Below are positions 55,740-64,000 of a stretch of DNA of 64,000 bases, piece after piece. Position 1 is the stretch's first letter. Every line of letters starts with the position of its first letter. The DNA lies in the NCBI RefSeq assembly GCF_020360975.1, contig NW_025408671.1, positions 4,092,001-4,156,000 on the forward strand, in the 5' to 3' direction. The position numbers and the translations under genes were made by a program. The notes under the pieces were generated by a model, which was given only the letters and a program-made list of their open reading frames with translations, made no database searches and was not told the origin of the DNA. This DNA comes from Hirsutella rhossiliensis (lineage: Eukaryota; Ascomycota; Sordariomycetes; Hypocreales; Ophiocordycipitaceae).

Positions 55740-57044
55740 TTACATGTTGGACTTGACGTCGCCCGGGTGCCGCACCCGCCGGAGCCGAGAACGCTGCAGC
55801 TCCGAGATTCTCTTGATGCCAGCAAATCCCAAGCCCAGATCGAGATCGGCCAAAAGGCCAGCCAGCACCGCCTGCGCACCCGCCGTCCCGTTGATGCCCA
55901 GCCCGTAGACGACCGGCCGGCCGACAAAGACGGCCTTTGCCCCGAGGGCCAGTGCCTTGGCAATGTCGGCGCCCGTTCGGACGCCCGAGTCGAACATGAC
56001 GGTGATCCTGTCGCCCACGGCGTCTGCGATGTCTGGCAGCACGTCGAGCGTCGCCACTGCGCCGTCGAGCTGCCTGCCTCCGTGGTTGCTGACAATGACG
56101 CCGTCCATGCCGTACTGAACGGCTAGCTCGGCATCCTCGACGCACATGATGCCCTTGAGGACGATTGGCCCATCCCACCACTTGCGAAGAAGCTTGAGAT
56201 GCTCCCAGCCATGGCTGACGCCAGGGAAACACAAACTGGTCCAGTAGGCGGCAGCCGAGATCCTGTCGGACTCGGGCGTCCCGCCATGGCTGCGCTCGGC
56301 AAACTTTTCCCTAAAGACGGGGTCCTGGAAGCCAACCTCGTCGCCCTCTCCGACGACAAAGGGGAGGTTGGCCGTGTCAATGTCTCGAGGCCGCCACCCC
56401 AGAGTCCAGGTGTCGAGGGTGATGACGAGGGTCTGGTACCCATTGGCCTTGGCACGGCGCAGGAGGGAAGCGGTAATGTCCTCGTCGGTTGGCCAGTAGA
56501 GCTGGAACCACTTGGGCCCGGCGGGGCTTTTCTGAACAAGCTCCTCAATGCCCGTCGAGGAAGCGGTGCTGAGGGTAAAGGGAACGCCAAGGGCAGCGCA
56601 AGCATTGGCAGTGCCGACCTCCTTGTCGTCGTGGTACAAGGACTGAACGCCGACAGGGGCCATGAGGAGGGGAGTGTCTTTTATACTTGGCCACGATTAT
56701 TCGTACATGGATTGACGACGGAGACCTGGCTGGATGGCCGGCTTACCGTATTTCTTGCCAAAGAGGGTCACGCTAAGGTCCCTGGGATTGGTTGGCGTCA
56801 GCACTCTGGGGACGAGCTTCCACTGGCGGAAGGCGAGGCGGTTGGCATCCATGGTCGCCGACTCGCCGGCGCCGCCCTTGATGTAGTCGAAGCCATTTTT
56901 GGGCATGGCATTACGGGCCATGCCCTCGAGCAGGTTTGGATTGGTTGTGACGGCGGGCAGCTGGCCTTCCAAAAGGCCCTTTTGCATGACTTGCTTGAGA
57001 TATTCGGCATAGGGCACGTTGTTGCTGCCGTCGGGGGGTGCCAT
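55740..57044 (-). CDS. FMN-dependent alpha-hydroxyacid dehydrogenase, lactate 2-monooxygenase-like
   Basis: Two exons: 57044-56747 and 56677-55740, about 411 residues. The enzyme oxidises an L-2-hydroxy acid with FMN. Family motifs are FDYIKGGAGES near residue 53, TPLLMAPVGVQ across the splice, KWFQLYWPTDED, TLDTWTLGWRPRD, the FMN phosphate and base site VMFDSGVRTGADIAKAL and GAKAVFVGRP, and the catalytic SNHGGRQLD. The LDTxxLGWR segment is more like lactate 2-monooxygenase than yeast flavocytochrome b2; there is no cytochrome b5 domain or mitochondrial leader, so it is probably cytosolic or peroxisomal. The stop follows GDVKSNM, but the same bases form a perfect donor (GTAAGT), so a short additional exon is possible. 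Confidence 0.88.
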
Positions 57045-57839
57045 CTCGAAGAGGTCGGATCGGATGGGTTGCGAGGTTGTTGGTGGTTGTGCGTCGTCGT
57101 GGTGATTTACAGGAGGAGGCAGAGGAGGCAGAGGGGGGAGAAGAGGGTGAAGAGGGTGAAGAGACCGAGGCTGGCCTTTGGCTCCGACGGGTAATTAACT
57201 GCTGCAGAGCCAAACGTGCCTGCTTGCAGAAGCTCCCGAAATAGGCAAAGCACAATCACCAGCCTATCGCGGCGAGGGAAGCCACTTACAGCGCGGCTTG
57301 TCCAGAGTACATACAGGCCAAGTTCTAGTGCTCCCTCGGAACCCGGAACCCACCGCGCCGCTACTAGTCTGGGCCACTGCCGGGGGGCCACCAACAGCTA
57401 ATTGACCATTGAGAGCAGAACTGCAGACGCCGGAACGACCTGGATCAACCCAGACGGTACCTGCGGCACAAGTACACCCTTTAGCACACCGACCTGCCGA
57501 TGATGCTCCACCAAGCCCGTGACCCTCTCCGTTCGAGGAGCAGCCGGCTCCCATTTTGTATCCATGGAGTATAGTTAACTAAGCCTTAGGTCCATCTTGT
57601 AAAAGTCGGACGAGACTATCGGAGAGTTGGCATTCTTGACCTGCGAGCTTCTACGGCCGCGCCAAGAGACTCAGGCGTGGTTCGTGGATAATGGCACCGG
57701 CGAATAGAGCATCATGCATGCACTATTCTGTACTGCGATAACCCCGCCCTAGCACTGACCAAAAATCTCCCGCCGAGGAGCGTCCTCGACCATCGAATCC
57801 AGACCTGCACCACCCTCCTTTCCAGTCGACACCGCCGCC
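57045..57839. other. Divergent promoter region, FMN oxidase / SLD5
   Basis: No gene is supported. A GGAGGCAGAGGAGGCAGAGG repeat lies at 57113-57132. Confidence 0.55.
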
Positions 57840-58669
57840 ATGGACATCGACGACATCTTGCAGGAGGTCGACCCCGCCTGGCAGACGGCGCCCTCGGGGA
57901 CGCGCGACCTCCAGGCTCTGACGCGTCGCTGGGTTGCCGAGCGGTCGGCGCCCGAGCTGCTCGGGTGAGTCTCTTGCACCTCTGTACGTGGCTGCCGCAG
58001 GGAGCTCGACACCAATGCCCAAGCCTAGGCACCGGCGGCTGCTGACCTTTGCGCAGCTGGCCCTCGGACCACCTCTTTGAGCGCGTCAACCAGCGCATCA
58101 AGCAGCAGATTGAAAAGGTCGAGGACATGACGGGCGACATGGACCCAAAGACAAACTTTGCCCTCATTGTCATCCAGACGGAGCTCGAGCGCTACAAGTT
58201 CCTCGTCCGCAGCTACCTCCGCGTCCGCATCGCAAAGGTATGTGTGTCCCTCGTCCTCAGGGGGCCCCCGAGTCAAACAAAGAGACTGACTCACCGTCCC
58301 TCATCCCAGATCGACAAGCACGCCCTCCACTACCTCTCCAACCAGGACCTGCGCGACAGGCTCTCGCCCACCGAACTCGCCTACGCCACCCGCCACCAGG
58401 CCCTGCTGCACAACCACTACCTCTCCTCCTTCCTCGCCTCCTTCCCCCAGCAGCTGCAGAACCTCAACGACACGGCCGGCAACGTCAGCATGGTCGACGC
58501 CCCGGACCCGGACACGCCCGTCTTTATCCGCCTCTTGCACGACTGTCGCATCCACGGCAAGGGGACCGACGCCGACAATACCCTCCTCGCCGAGACGGGC
58601 GACGTGCTCATCCTGCGCTGGTCCAGCGCCAAGCCCCTCGTCGACGACGCCGATGCCGAGCTCGTCTGA
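57840..58669 (+). CDS. SLD5: GINS complex subunit Sld5
   Basis: Sld5 is one of four GINS subunits in the CMG replicative helicase (Cdc45-Mcm2-7-GINS). Three exons: 57840-57964, 58057-58237 and 58310-58669, about 221 residues. The alpha-helical A domain includes [40 protein letters not shown] and [19 protein letters not shown]-terminal B domain has [13 protein letters not shown] and [14 protein letters not shown]. Length and order match fungal Sld5. Introns of 92 and 72 nt are normal GT-AG. The start ATG precedes [11 protein letters not shown], as in related proteins. Confidence 0.93.
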
Positions 58670-59341
58670 TCTTGGGACTGCCGCCGCTTAAGCATTTTGC
58701 CATTCTTCTCCGGCAGTCCCGGTGAGCTCAGTGGCGGCGAAGCCAACCACGCGTCTTGGGCCGCTCTCCGAAAGCTCGCCTGGAATATGCCGAGCAGTTA
58801 GTCGCACGCCCGAACTGGCTCACGCGAGCCCAACATGAATGACGATGGCTATCTTGTTCGCGGACGCTACCCGGAGCTCGGACATGTCGTAGAGGCGGAC
58901 AGGCTCAGGACCCGCCCGTGTGGCCTCCGTCCTACAAGAGCGGCATCGCCAGAGGCTCAAACTGCCAACCAGCTGTAGTCGCCAAGTACGCCAAGTGGGA
59001 GAGGGCTATGTAGACTAAGCTCGGATCGAGACCTGACAGGCCTCGTAGATCCTCGAGTCTGATGAGTCGGGACGGAAGAGTCTGAAAGGATACTTGTTGT
59101 CGCTGCGAAGGAATATGGGACGATGGAAACAGGCAACGTACTCAACTACCAGACGGCCACGGATGTTTGTGTGCCGGACGGATGGGGAATCGTCAAATTC
59201 AATGGCACATTAAACGGCCATGTCGACAAGACGACACGAGCGCAAGCCGACACACTCGGTCGATTCTCGATAGCATCATCCCATAGCCCCCTCAGACGAA
59301 ATGCAACGCAAGCCTCCTTTATATGCCAGTCCGACGACTGC
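58670..59341. other. Convergent 3' flanks of SLD5 and UTP18
   Basis: No gene is supported. Confidence 0.55.
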
Positions 59342-61078
59342 CTAGTTCTGAATGGTCCATAACCGTATTTTGCCGATATCATTGCCCACAGCCAACAAAT
59401 CACTCCCCCTGCCAAACGCCACCGTCGTGATGCGCCCCAGGGGCGTCTGCTGCGTGGGCCAGTTGCGGTAGACGGTGCAGCTGGGCAGGTGCACGAGCCG
59501 GAGCGCGTCTTTTTTGGCGCGGCTGCCAAAGGCCAGCAGCTGGCCGTCGGGGGAAAAGGCGAGCACCGTGATGGGCGTGACGAGGTGATCCAGCACGCGC
59601 CTCGGCGTCGGCCGCTCCTTGATGGTGAGCTCGGCCTCGCCCGGCACCACGAGGTCCTGACGCTCGTAGATGTTGGTGATGCCGCTGTTGGAGCCGACGG
59701 CGACCCAGCGGTCCTCGCCCAGGGCGGCGGGACCTCCGTGGCCGCCGAGGGCCAGCACGATGCCGCCCACGTTTCCGTCATCGTGCCAGACGGCGATGAA
59801 ACTCTGTCTCTCCATGCTGTACTCGCCGACCATGCCGTCCTTGCCCAGGATCGTCATGCCGTTGCCCGTGCTCCACCAGGCAAAGTCGGCCAAGCCATTC
59901 TGGCTCTGCAGTCTTGCGGCGGCGACCCACTGCATGGACGCGACGCTGAGCACGTTGACGACGCCGCCCCCCTTTCTCGTCGACGCCACGATGGCCATGT
60001 ACCGCCCGCAGGGACTGAGCTTGAAGCGCTCCATGGACTTGTGCTCAAGGCGATGACCGAGCACCTGCGTCGTCTTCTGCACGACGCCCGAGGGCAGGTC
60101 CCAGTGGTGAAAGAACTTGCGGCGCCCGGCAAAGAAGATCTTGTCGCCGCGCGGGTAGAGGAACTCGGCGGCGCGCACGTCGACCTGCTTGACCTGGACC
60201 GACGTGAGGCGCGGGTTGGGCGGCTGGGCATCGGGCGCGATGTGGTGCAGGAACAGCACCGACGCTGCGCTGGCCGACAGCAGGACGGGGTACTCGGGGT
60301 GGAAGGAGAGGCACGCGACGGGCAGCTTGTGCGTGTCGAGGATCTCGCGCGTGCGCTGGATGTTGAGCACCTCGGGTCGCAGGCCTCGCCTCGTGGGGCC
60401 GCCCAGCCCGGCCAGCCGGTTGACGTCTCGCAGAAACGCCTCGAGCGGCTGCGCCGAGACGCTGTCGTCGTCGCTCGACGAGTCCGATGCGGCAGAGGAG
60501 CGGCGCCGTCGCTTCGTCGGGCGGTCATCGGACTGCTGCGCCCAGGCCGGCGCGGGATACAGACGCTGGTACTGCTGCCGCAGTCTCGTGCAGTACTCGG
60601 TGCCGCTGACGACGTCCTCGGCCTCTGTGATTCGCAGCTTCCGCAGCCGCGTAACGCTGGCGAGCGAAACGGTCAATCGATCGTCGTCGCTGTCCTCCCA
60701 CGCGGGAGCATCGTCCTGCGCCGTCTTGCCCGACCCGGGAACGTCCTTCGCGACGCCACGGGCTGCGCCGGCGACACCCGTGTCGAACATGAACAAGTCT
60801 CCGTCGTCGACATCCTCCAGCCCTCCTGTGTCGGCGCCCGCAGCCTCCAACTCGCCGCCATCGGCGCCCAGGTCGTCAAACAGATGGCCGTACTTGAATA
60901 GGCTCTCCCTGAAACTTGTTTTGTTGCCCAGTACCAGCTGCTCCAGCTCCTCCTCGTCCGAGTCCTTGTCGAAGAGCCCGGCCGCGGCTTCGGGACTCGC
61001 CGCCACGTCGTGTGAGCCGGTGTCGGAGGCATTTTGGCTATCGGAATCGGATTCCCATTGCTCTGCTTGTGGCGCCAT
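59342..61078 (-). CDS. UTP18: U3 snoRNP-associated WD40 protein Utp18
   Basis: Utp18 is part of the UtpB module of the small-subunit processome, which processes pre-18S rRNA in the nucleolus. Single exon, 578 codons. An acidic, Ser/Asp-rich N terminus contains DEEELEQLVLGNKTSFRES and, later, a basic patch (DRPTKRRRRSSA). WD40 repeats start near residue 245 and include KLPVACLSFHPEYPVLLSAS, FKLSPCGRYMAI, ADFAWWSTGNGMTILGKDG and VLAFSPDGQLLAFGS. The segment GEYSMERQSFIAVWHDDGNV is a family hallmark. The final repeat ends IGKIRLWTIQN at the stop, so the protein is complete. Confidence 0.93.
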   Translation of the reverse strand: MAPQAEQWESDSDSQNASDTGSHDVAASPEAAAGLFDKDSDEEELEQLVLGNKTSFRESLFKYGHLFDDLGADGGELEAAGADTGGLEDVDDGDLFMFDTGVAGAARGVAKDVPGSGKTAQDDAPAWEDSDDDRLTVSLASVTRLRKLRITEAEDVVSGTEYCTRLRQQYQRLYPAPAWAQQSDDRPTKRRRRSSAASDSSSDDDSVSAQPLEAFLRDVNRLAGLGGPTRRGLRPEVLNIQRTREILDTHKLPVACLSFHPEYPVLLSASAASVLFLHHIAPDAQPPNPRLTSVQVKQVDVRAAEFLYPRGDKIFFAGRRKFFHHWDLPSGVVQKTTQVLGHRLEHKSMERFKLSPCGRYMAIVASTRKGGGVVNVLSVASMQWVAAARLQSQNGLADFAWWSTGNGMTILGKDGMVGEYSMERQSFIAVWHDDGNVGGIVLALGGHGGPAALGEDRWVAVGSNSGITNIYERQDLVVPGEAELTIKERPTPRRVLDHLVTPITVLAFSPDGQLLAFGSRAKKDALRLVHLPSCTVYRNWPTQQTPLGRITTVAFGRGSDLLAVGNDIGKIRLWTIQN

Positions 61079-61373
61079 GTTGTATGAGGGGCTGTGCCGT
61101 CGTGCTGAAAAAAAAACCCCCCGAAGTAGGTTAACGGCCTCTTGTTTTGGGAGGGTCCATGAAGTGCAGTAATTGGAAGAGGCACTTTTTTTTTAGACGC
61201 TGGATGTCAGCCTTGCTTGGGCCCCACCAATCTGCAGAGCTTAGATCGCCTAGCCAATGATAGCGGGGTTCTGTTGCAAGGCTGAATCAGTGCTGGATTA
61301 CTGTACTTCTTCATGCAGGCAACATCTTTCCCGTCCGTTTCTACTTCTTCCAATTTCTTTTCTTGGAGCTTCA

Positions 61374-64000
61374 TCATCTTCGAGAAATTGCTCGAGTAAT
61401 CTGCTCCTCCAACTGCCCAAGACTTGGACTCACCGACTCGCGGCACTTGAGCGACAAGACGGCCCCTCGCTGCGCGACATCAACCAGCCTCTCTACCCGT
61501 CCGCCCTGCGCCAGGCCCGAGACCATGACGCCCAGAAACGTGTCGCCAACCCCGTTGACAGAGACGATATCCTGCACCTCCTCTGCAGCTGGGAACAGTC
61601 GCATGTAGACGCCGCCAACGCAAGGGTGATCGACGGCCGCCCGCGTCAGGATGAACTCCTCGGCGTCCCGGTCTCGGAGAAGAGGATCGTCGCGGTCTAG
61701 GATCGTCGTGAGGAGGACCCCCTTGGATCCGAGCTTGGTGAGGAGCGTGGGTATGTAGGGCAGCAGCTGGACCGACTGCACCGGCACGCCGGCGTCGGTG
61801 AGCTCGGCCGAGGTCTGGCGGACGAATCGGTCCCGTGCGCCCCTCATGCCAAACGCGTCGATGACTTCGAACCAGCGGCCCAGCTCGAGGTATCCGTTAT
61901 CCTTGGCCGCGGCGTACATGGCCGCAAGCTCGTAGACGTTGGGGGACGCGAGATGGACGCTCGCATGGGGGAAGACGCCGAGTTTGGGAACGCCCGTCTG
62001 GTGGGCGCAAAACAGCCCTCGTGACTTTTGCACTGACACGGGCTCGAAAGCAACTTGAGCGTTGTGCTCCCTGCCGGCCTGGATCCATGATCTGATGTCG
62101 CGCGGCGTCCAGTTGCCATCGACGACGAGCCACTTGGGTGCCATTGCTGCCACGGCCGACTCCCAGTGCTCGGGGGACGCGTGTTCCGTTAAGATGCCCA
62201 TATCAGCCATGGCCATGACCAGGTTCCCGCTGCCGTCGTTGACGGCCACATACTGCGCGGTGCGACTGCCCGGGTGCGACTGTTGGTTGAGTCTCCGGAC
62301 GTGAGAGGCGTCGAGCCCCGAGTCTCGTAGCGACGAAAGCACCGTCGATCCAGCCCTATCATGCTCGTCAGCATGCATGCATTGCTTTGCAAGAAGAAAA
62401 GCAAAGACCGCTTGCGAGATGTTTGCCTACACGTCGTCGCCGACCACGCTGCATAGCCGGACACGAGCCTGCCTGCTGGCTAGGTGAGCAGCAAGCGCGA
62501 CATTGTGGCCGACACCGCCAATTGACTGGCTGATGCGGGCTGGGTTCGACGTGTACGCCTGCGGTGCTACTTCGCCTGGCTTGGAAGCTGTGCCGGTATA
62601 GTCACAGTTGAGATCGACTGCAACCGCGCCGGCTACGACGACATCGACCTTGGTGTCGATGGTGGCGGTGGCGGCATTGGGCTGCTCGGGCTTATTGGAT
62701 GCTACATCAAGTCTATTTGTATTATCTAGTCATCAGAGCCGAGCCGATACAATACAAGTCGTAGCTGCAACTTACGAGCTCATCACCGGCTGCGAGCGCG
62801 ACGCAGACTGCAGCAGGCGGGACAGCTCCACGGCAATATCAGTGGCCCGTGAGATGTTGGCCGCCACCAGGGCCTTGTTGGCGAGAACGACCCTTTCGCC
62901 GGTGAGCTGCCTGAGTCTCTGCAAGATGTAAGGCGTGTTTTTGCTGCCGGTGAAGCCATTGTCGACGGCCTCCTGCACCGCCTGCTCAATAGCCACCCTC
63001 ATCTCCCCCGAAGGGACCGCAAACTCGTCCGGGATCGGGTTCGCAAAGAGCATGCCAGACTCGATGCCCAGCCGCTCCTGGGCAAAGATGATGGCCGCGG
63101 CCTCCTTCTCGCTGTTGACGACGGACGGGCTCGGGGTGCCGCTCTCCCTGGCCCAGAAAGCCGGGAAGTCGACCTTGCCGGTCCGCCCGTCGGTAAAGGT
63201 GGACACGAGACAGCCCTGGGTCTCGAGGTACTCGAGTGTCCGGGGGATGTCGAGAAATCCCTTGCAGCCGCTGCACACGACTGCCAGCCTGGTGCGTCCC
63301 AGCTCGGTGAGGTCGGCGGAGACGTCCATGGAGTCCTCGCCGCCGCGGTGCACGCCGCCCAGGCCACCGGTGCCGAATACGCGGATTCCGGCCAGTCTCG
63401 CGAGAAGCATGGTCCCTGCTATTGTCGTGCCGCCGTGGATTTTGCGGCCGGCGAGGCCCTACGATTGTGGTTTTGTTGTCAGGCTGCGTAGCTTCTTGGT
63501 TTCCCACGGCCTCCCTATTCCACGTAACCGTGCCACACACACACATACACACACGCACACACACGGACGAAGCCCAAACTGCAAAAGACAAAGGAAGGGG
63601 GGAGGTGGCAAACTCACCATGCCGACAAGGTAGGCAATGTCCCTGCGTGAAGCCTTGACAGTACCCTCGTCTTCCATCATGCGAGTAATGTCATGCGCCG
63701 ACACGCCAACCGAGGGAACGCCATCGACGACGGCCACAACGGCGGGGATGCCGCCATGGCTGCGGACGAGGTCTTGGTGCTCTTGGGCGAGATCTTTGCC
63801 CAGCGCGCCGTGGGTGTAGATGGTGGACTCGAGCGCCACGACGGGCTTGTTGAGCTTGACGGCGTCGGCCACCTCGTCGGAGACCCGGAGAAGGCGGCGC
63901 AGCGCAGCAGGCGTGCCGTGCGCCGTCGCAGATCCGGTCGATAGCCCGCGGCGCCCGCTGTCGGGCTGCTCATGGCCGCAGCCGCGCGGGCGCGGGCGAA
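61374..64000 (-). CDS. Bifunctional pseudouridine-5'-phosphate glycosidase / PfkB-family kinase (5' end outside window)
   Basis: The two domains catabolise pseudouridine: a PfkB-type kinase makes pseudouridine 5'-phosphate and a PsuG-type glycosidase splits it into uracil and ribose 5-phosphate. Exons seen: 64000(partial)-63618, 63458-62776, 62712-62431 and 62355-61374. The PsuG part has VVALESTIYTHG, GGIPAVVAVVDGVP, GTGGLGGVHRG, VVCSGCKGFLD and NPIPDEFAVP. A linker rich in Asn/Ala/Thr leads to the PfkB part, with VVVAGAVAVDLNCDY, IGGVGHNVALAAHLA and the PfkB signature VNGVGDTFLGVM. The N terminus, in frame to the window edge, is Arg/Ser/Ala-rich (SGRRGLSTGSATAHG), like a mitochondrial presequence. 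The 159-nt first intron seen holds a CA/TG microsatellite. Which nucleoside the kinase half uses is inferred from the fusion. Confidence 0.9.
63534..63564. repeat. CA/TG microsatellite in an intron
   Basis: An imperfect (CA)n run of about 31 nt lies inside the 159-nt intron of the pseudouridine-catabolism gene. Confidence 0.9.

Noticed and set aside
59489..60901. A 470-codon plus-strand frame opposite UTP18.
   Set aside because: Antisense shadow of a GC3-rich gene; the minus-strand protein is unambiguous.

Overview
The window is nuclear DNA of a filamentous ascomycete, most probably a Sordariomycete close to the Hypocreales. The evidence is short GT-AG introns (about 49-110 nt) with CTAAC/CTGAC branch sites, compact GC-rich genes with C/G-ending codons, and a typical Pezizomycotina gene set (SCH9, ATP14, NAR1, UTP18, SLD5, PRP4, LSM8). 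The order-level placement is inference. No bacterial operon, CRISPR array or viral genome was seen.

Layout, left to right. 0-8 kb: repeat-bearing intergenic DNA, a membrane-anchored Lys/Ala-rich protein (-), an inosine-uridine nucleoside hydrolase (+) and LSM8 (-). 8.8-9.0 kb: a U2 snRNA gene on the minus strand. 9.28-15.4 kb: a 6.1 kb decayed Helitron with HUH/Rep and PIF1-helicase parts; a 0.93 kb deletion derivative of the same family lies at 52.27-53.20 kb. 15.6-19 kb: a cyclin T/K-type gene and PRP4 (both -). 20.5-22 kb: a Psk1/S6K-like AGC kinase. 23.6-24.8 kb: a two-exon Fic protein. 25.8-27 kb: a DOMON/cytochrome b561 protein. 27.8-31.5 kb: an orphan protein, an FHA-like protein without a kinase domain, and an SRPK-like kinase with a GC-AG intron. 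32.4-33.1 kb: ATP14. 34.3-37 kb: SCH9. 37-42.4 kb: a gene-poor stretch holding at least one small multi-exon gene. 42.4-45.1 kb: a SUZ/SUZ-C protein convergent with NAR1. 46.2-47.4 kb: a C2H2 protein (Iec1-like). 48.1-49.4 kb: DAHP synthase. 49.9-51.9 kb: a WD40-cyclophilin (PPWD1 type). 53.9-64 kb: a secreted ferritin-like protein, an FMN alpha-hydroxyacid oxidase, SLD5, UTP18 and a PsuG-PsuK pseudouridine-catabolism fusion cut by the right window edge.

Shared themes: four spliceosome components (LSM8, U2 snRNA, PRP4, PPWD1-type cyclophilin) lie within 45 kb, three of them in the first 19 kb. Two growth-control AGC kinases (Psk1-like and SCH9) are 12 kb apart. UTP18 (ribosome assembly), SLD5 (replication) and NAR1 (cytosolic Fe-S assembly) are housekeeping. 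The most unusual content is the pair of related Helitrons, the Fic gene, the frame-preserving GC-AG intron in a kinase, and short palindrome-like words confined to intergenic DNA. Exon boundaries were worked out by hand from splice signals and protein continuity; there was no transcript evidence.
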